Made by a program: the position numbers and the translations under genes. This document shows, piece after piece, positions 6,948-8,597 of a DNA stretch of 8,597 nucleotides. The notes under the pieces were generated by a model that was not told the origin of the DNA, ran no database searches, and was given only the letters and a program-made list of their open reading frames with translations. Where the stretch lies: assembly GCA_040877875.1 (NCBI GenBank), contig JBBDNC010000005.1, positions 1-8,597 on the forward strand, given 5' to 3'. The first letter of the stretch is position 1; each line of letters opens with the position of its first letter. This stretch comes from JBBDNC01 sp040877875 (GTDB lineage Bacteria; Bacteroidota; Rhodothermia; Balneolales; Balneolaceae).

Positions 6948-7781
6948 TTAATTTTCATCACCGAGCTGGATTCGATGAAACGATTTGACAAGGGGCGCAT
7001 CGTTTTCCTCCAGGTATTTTTTAACGGAGATCCCGTTGTCCTTAACGAATTTTTGTTCCAGCAAAACCCGCTCTTCATAGAAACGCCTGAGTTTCCCCTG
7101 GGCAGCCTTTTCAGCAATTTCTTCAGGTTTGCCTTCATTAACCAGTTGCTCCTTGGCGATTTCCAGTTCCTTTTCAACCACGGATGAGTCCACACCTTCC
7201 CGGGTCACGGCGAGGGGATTCATAGCTGCAATCTGCATGGCGATGTCTTTCCCCACATCGTCGTTGTCGAGAGATCCGTCAAATTCAACAAGAACCCCGA
7301 GTTGGTTTCCAGGATGAATATAATCGATGAAAGTCCCATCCGTGGTATTGAAGATCACCCGGTTGATTTTAATTTTTTCACCGATTTTGCCGACCATCGA
7401 TTTCAGATGTTCCTCAACTTTCAGATCGCCCGCCCTGGTTTTCAAAAGTTCATCCACCGAGTCTGTTTCGTTTTCATAAACGACGTCGAGAAACTTGCGG
7501 GTCTGATTTTGAAAGTCTTCATTTCTGGCCACGAAATCGGTTTCACAATTGATCTCGAGAGCGGCGGCCTTTTTGCCATCCTCACTGATGCGTGTGACAA
7601 CCAATCCCTGGTTGGCTTCTTTGTCAGCTCTTTTTTCGGAAACTTTCTGACCCTTTTTTCGAAGAATTTCAACAGCACGATCAAAGTCTCCTTCCGATTC
7701 CTTAAGAGCTTTCTTGCAGTCCATCATCCCTGCACCCGTCAGGTCTCGAAGTTTTTTTACATCTTGTGCACTGATACTCAT
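6948..7781 (-). CDS. tsf: Translation elongation factor Ts
   Basis: A 277-residue EF-Ts, the guanine nucleotide exchange factor that releases GDP from EF-Tu during elongation. The N-terminal UBA-like domain (about 1-45) reads VKKLRDLTGAGMMDCKKALK, a family signature. The EF-Tu contact motif TDFVARNEDF occupies 81-90, where the Asp-Phe pair would intrude near the EF-Tu magnesium site. YIHPGNQLGVLVEF (154-167) is the second conserved core block. A coiled-coil-like segment (about 200-240) precedes the conserved C-terminus ending FHRIQLGDEN. Length is close to that of E. coli EF-Ts (about 283). The ATG at 7779-7781 gives the expected N-terminus MSISAQDVKKLR. It lies 46 bases after rpsB with an AT-rich leader lacking Shine-Dalgarno, and is very likely cotranscribed with rpsB. 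An intrinsic terminator follows it directly. Confidence 0.97.
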   Translation of the reverse strand: MSISAQDVKKLRDLTGAGMMDCKKALKESEGDFDRAVEILRKKGQKVSEKRADKEANQGLVVTRISEDGKKAAALEINCETDFVARNEDFQNQTRKFLDVVYENETDSVDELLKTRAGDLKVEEHLKSMVGKIGEKIKINRVIFNTTDGTFIDYIHPGNQLGVLVEFDGSLDNDDVGKDIAMQIAAMNPLAVTREGVDSSVVEKELEIAKEQLVNEGKPEEIAEKAAQGKLRRFYEERVLLEQKFVKDNGISVKKYLEENDAPLVKSFHRIQLGDEN

Positions 7782-7827
7782 TGCAAATTACGTTTTAATT
7801 ATTTCCGGTTGACGACAACGAGGAGTC

Positions 7828-8597
7828 TTACTCTTCTTCGTCGGATGAATCCTCATCATTTGTTTTCGATGCCTCTGAAACTTTTTTGGTTTCTTCAGCT
7901 TCTGCATCACCAGGGGCTTCAGTTTTTTTTGTCTCATCTTCTTCTGTCGCTTCAGTTTTTTTTGCCTCATCTTCTTCTGTCGCTTCAGCTTCTTTTACCT
8001 CGGGAGTGGAATCCTTGCGGCGCCGTTTTCGCCGTCTGGGTTTTATGGATTCGGTTTTTTCTTCTTTATCCTCCTCGCCGGATACTGTGGCTTCTTCTGC
8101 AGCCTGTTCCATCAGCTCTTCTTCCTTCAGGGCTTCGCGTTCGGAATTCCCTTCAATAATTGCGTCGGCAACCAGGGTGGCAATCAACTGAATCGTCCGG
8201 GCCGAGTCGTCATTACACGGGATTATATAGTCCGGAATATCCGGATCACTGTTGGTATCCACCATGGCGACGATCGGGATATTAAGTTTTACGGCTTCAT
8301 TGACGGCGATATCCTCTTTAATCGTATCGACAACAAAGATGGCTCCGGGCAAACGATTCATGTTTGCGATCCCGCCGAGGGTTTGCTCCAATTTCGTTCT
8401 TTCACGTTCAAGCATCAGCCCTTCTTTTTTGGTTAACTCTTCGAAGGTACCGTCTTTACTCATCCGGTCGATATCTTCCATCCGGGTAATACTTTTCCGG
8501 ACCGTACTGAAATTGGTAAGCATGCCACCCAGCCAGCGATAAGCCACATAGGGCATTCCGCTTCGGATAGCTTCGGTTTTGACAATTTCCTGGCCTT
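7828..8597 (-). CDS. rpsB: 30S ribosomal protein S2 (partial, 5' end beyond right edge)
   Basis: The last 255 complete codons of S2, a late-assembling small-subunit protein that helps bind bS1-type partners and shape the mRNA exit side of the 30S. The frame stays open to the window edge, where it reads GQEIVKTEAIRSGMPYVAYRWLGG, so the Met at 8554-8556 is internal; about 80 residues are missing by comparison with E. coli S2. Family motifs include RWLGGMLTNFSTVRKS, LPGAIFVVDTIKEDIAVNEA, and IPIVAMVDTNSDPDIPDYIIPCNDDSARTI further on. After the last core helix (ending near position 8148) there is an unusual tail of about 105 residues: an acidic helix-like part, a basic patch PRRRKRRRK (8014-8040), then an acidic repeat region ending DSSDEEE. 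E. coli S2 has no such tail, although I recall extended S2 tails in Bacteroidota. It heads the rpsB-tsf pair. Confidence 0.96.
   Translation of the reverse strand, partial: GQEIVKTEAIRSGMPYVAYRWLGGMLTNFSTVRKSITRMEDIDRMSKDGTFEELTKKEGLMLERERTKLEQTLGGIANMNRLPGAIFVVDTIKEDIAVNEAVKLNIPIVAMVDTNSDPDIPDYIIPCNDDSARTIQLIATLVADAIIEGNSEREALKEEELMEQAAEEATVSGEEDKEEKTESIKPRRRKRRRKDSTPEVKEAEATEEDEAKKTEATEEDETKKTEAPGDAEAEETKKVSEASKTNDEDSSDEEE
7916..8001 (-). repeat. 33-bp tandem repeat in the S2 tail coding region
   Basis: Two adjacent 33-bp units (7916-7948 and 7949-7981) differ by one base in the part I compared, and a diverged partial third unit follows (7982-8001). Each encodes an 11-residue unit of the form TEATEEDE(A/T)KK. 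Each full unit contains a run of eight T on the plus strand (7923-7930 and 7956-7963), which is A8 in the mRNA. Such near-identical units suggest recent duplication and possible copy-number variation between strains; the unit length keeps the frame. Confidence 0.85.

Noticed and set aside
7302..8159. 285-codon open frame on the plus strand across tsf and rpsB
   Set aside because: It lies antisense to two certain genes, its composition is that of complemented charged codons (F, L, S rich), and it shows no domain. It spans a gene boundary and is a shadow frame.

Overview
This window looks like a chromosomal housekeeping locus from a member of the Bacteroidota/FCB group, and my best guess within it is the Balneolota/Rhodothermota side. 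Base composition is moderate. None of the five visible start codons has a convincing Shine-Dalgarno sequence; the upstream leaders are A-rich or A/C-rich instead, as is usual in Bacteroidota. The SMC head has a Bacteroidota-like LFEEDDYCDLL segment where most bacteria have an LFGGG-type one. The phylum call is an inference from these traits; I made no database comparison.

Layout. Positions 1-333 hold no recognisable protein gene. They carry a structured, probably untranslated leader for the rightward gene and a weak leftward promoter-like motif near the left edge. Positions 334-1839 (+) encode a DEAD-box RNA helicase. It converges on smc (1863-5393, -), leaving only a 23-base gap with no strong terminator. 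The rest is on the minus strand, in transcription order from the right edge: rpsB (S2, 5' end outside the window), tsf (EF-Ts), an intrinsic terminator, pyrH (UMP kinase), frr (ribosome recycling factor), then smc. The order rpsB-tsf-pyrH-frr is the classic conserved bacterial cluster linking translation with pyrimidine nucleotide supply. smc follows frr across a 112-base spacer that can form two small hairpins.

Function. S2, EF-Ts and RRF serve translation, PyrH makes UDP for RNA and sugar-nucleotide synthesis, the helicase probably remodels rRNA or mRNA, and SMC compacts and segregates the chromosome. All complete genes look intact, with catalytic motifs in place.

I see no mobile element, CRISPR array, tRNA or rRNA, and no new multi-gene system. 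The points most worth a second look are small. (1) The S2 gene has a long repeat-bearing acidic tail with two A8 tracts (mRNA sense); a +1 frame change there would replace the acidic end with a basic one ending just before tsf. (2) The helicase leader has an 11-bp perfect inverted repeat spanning about 125 bases, with nested alternative hairpins and a 24-codon ORF. (3) A strong terminator splits the conserved cluster between tsf and pyrH.
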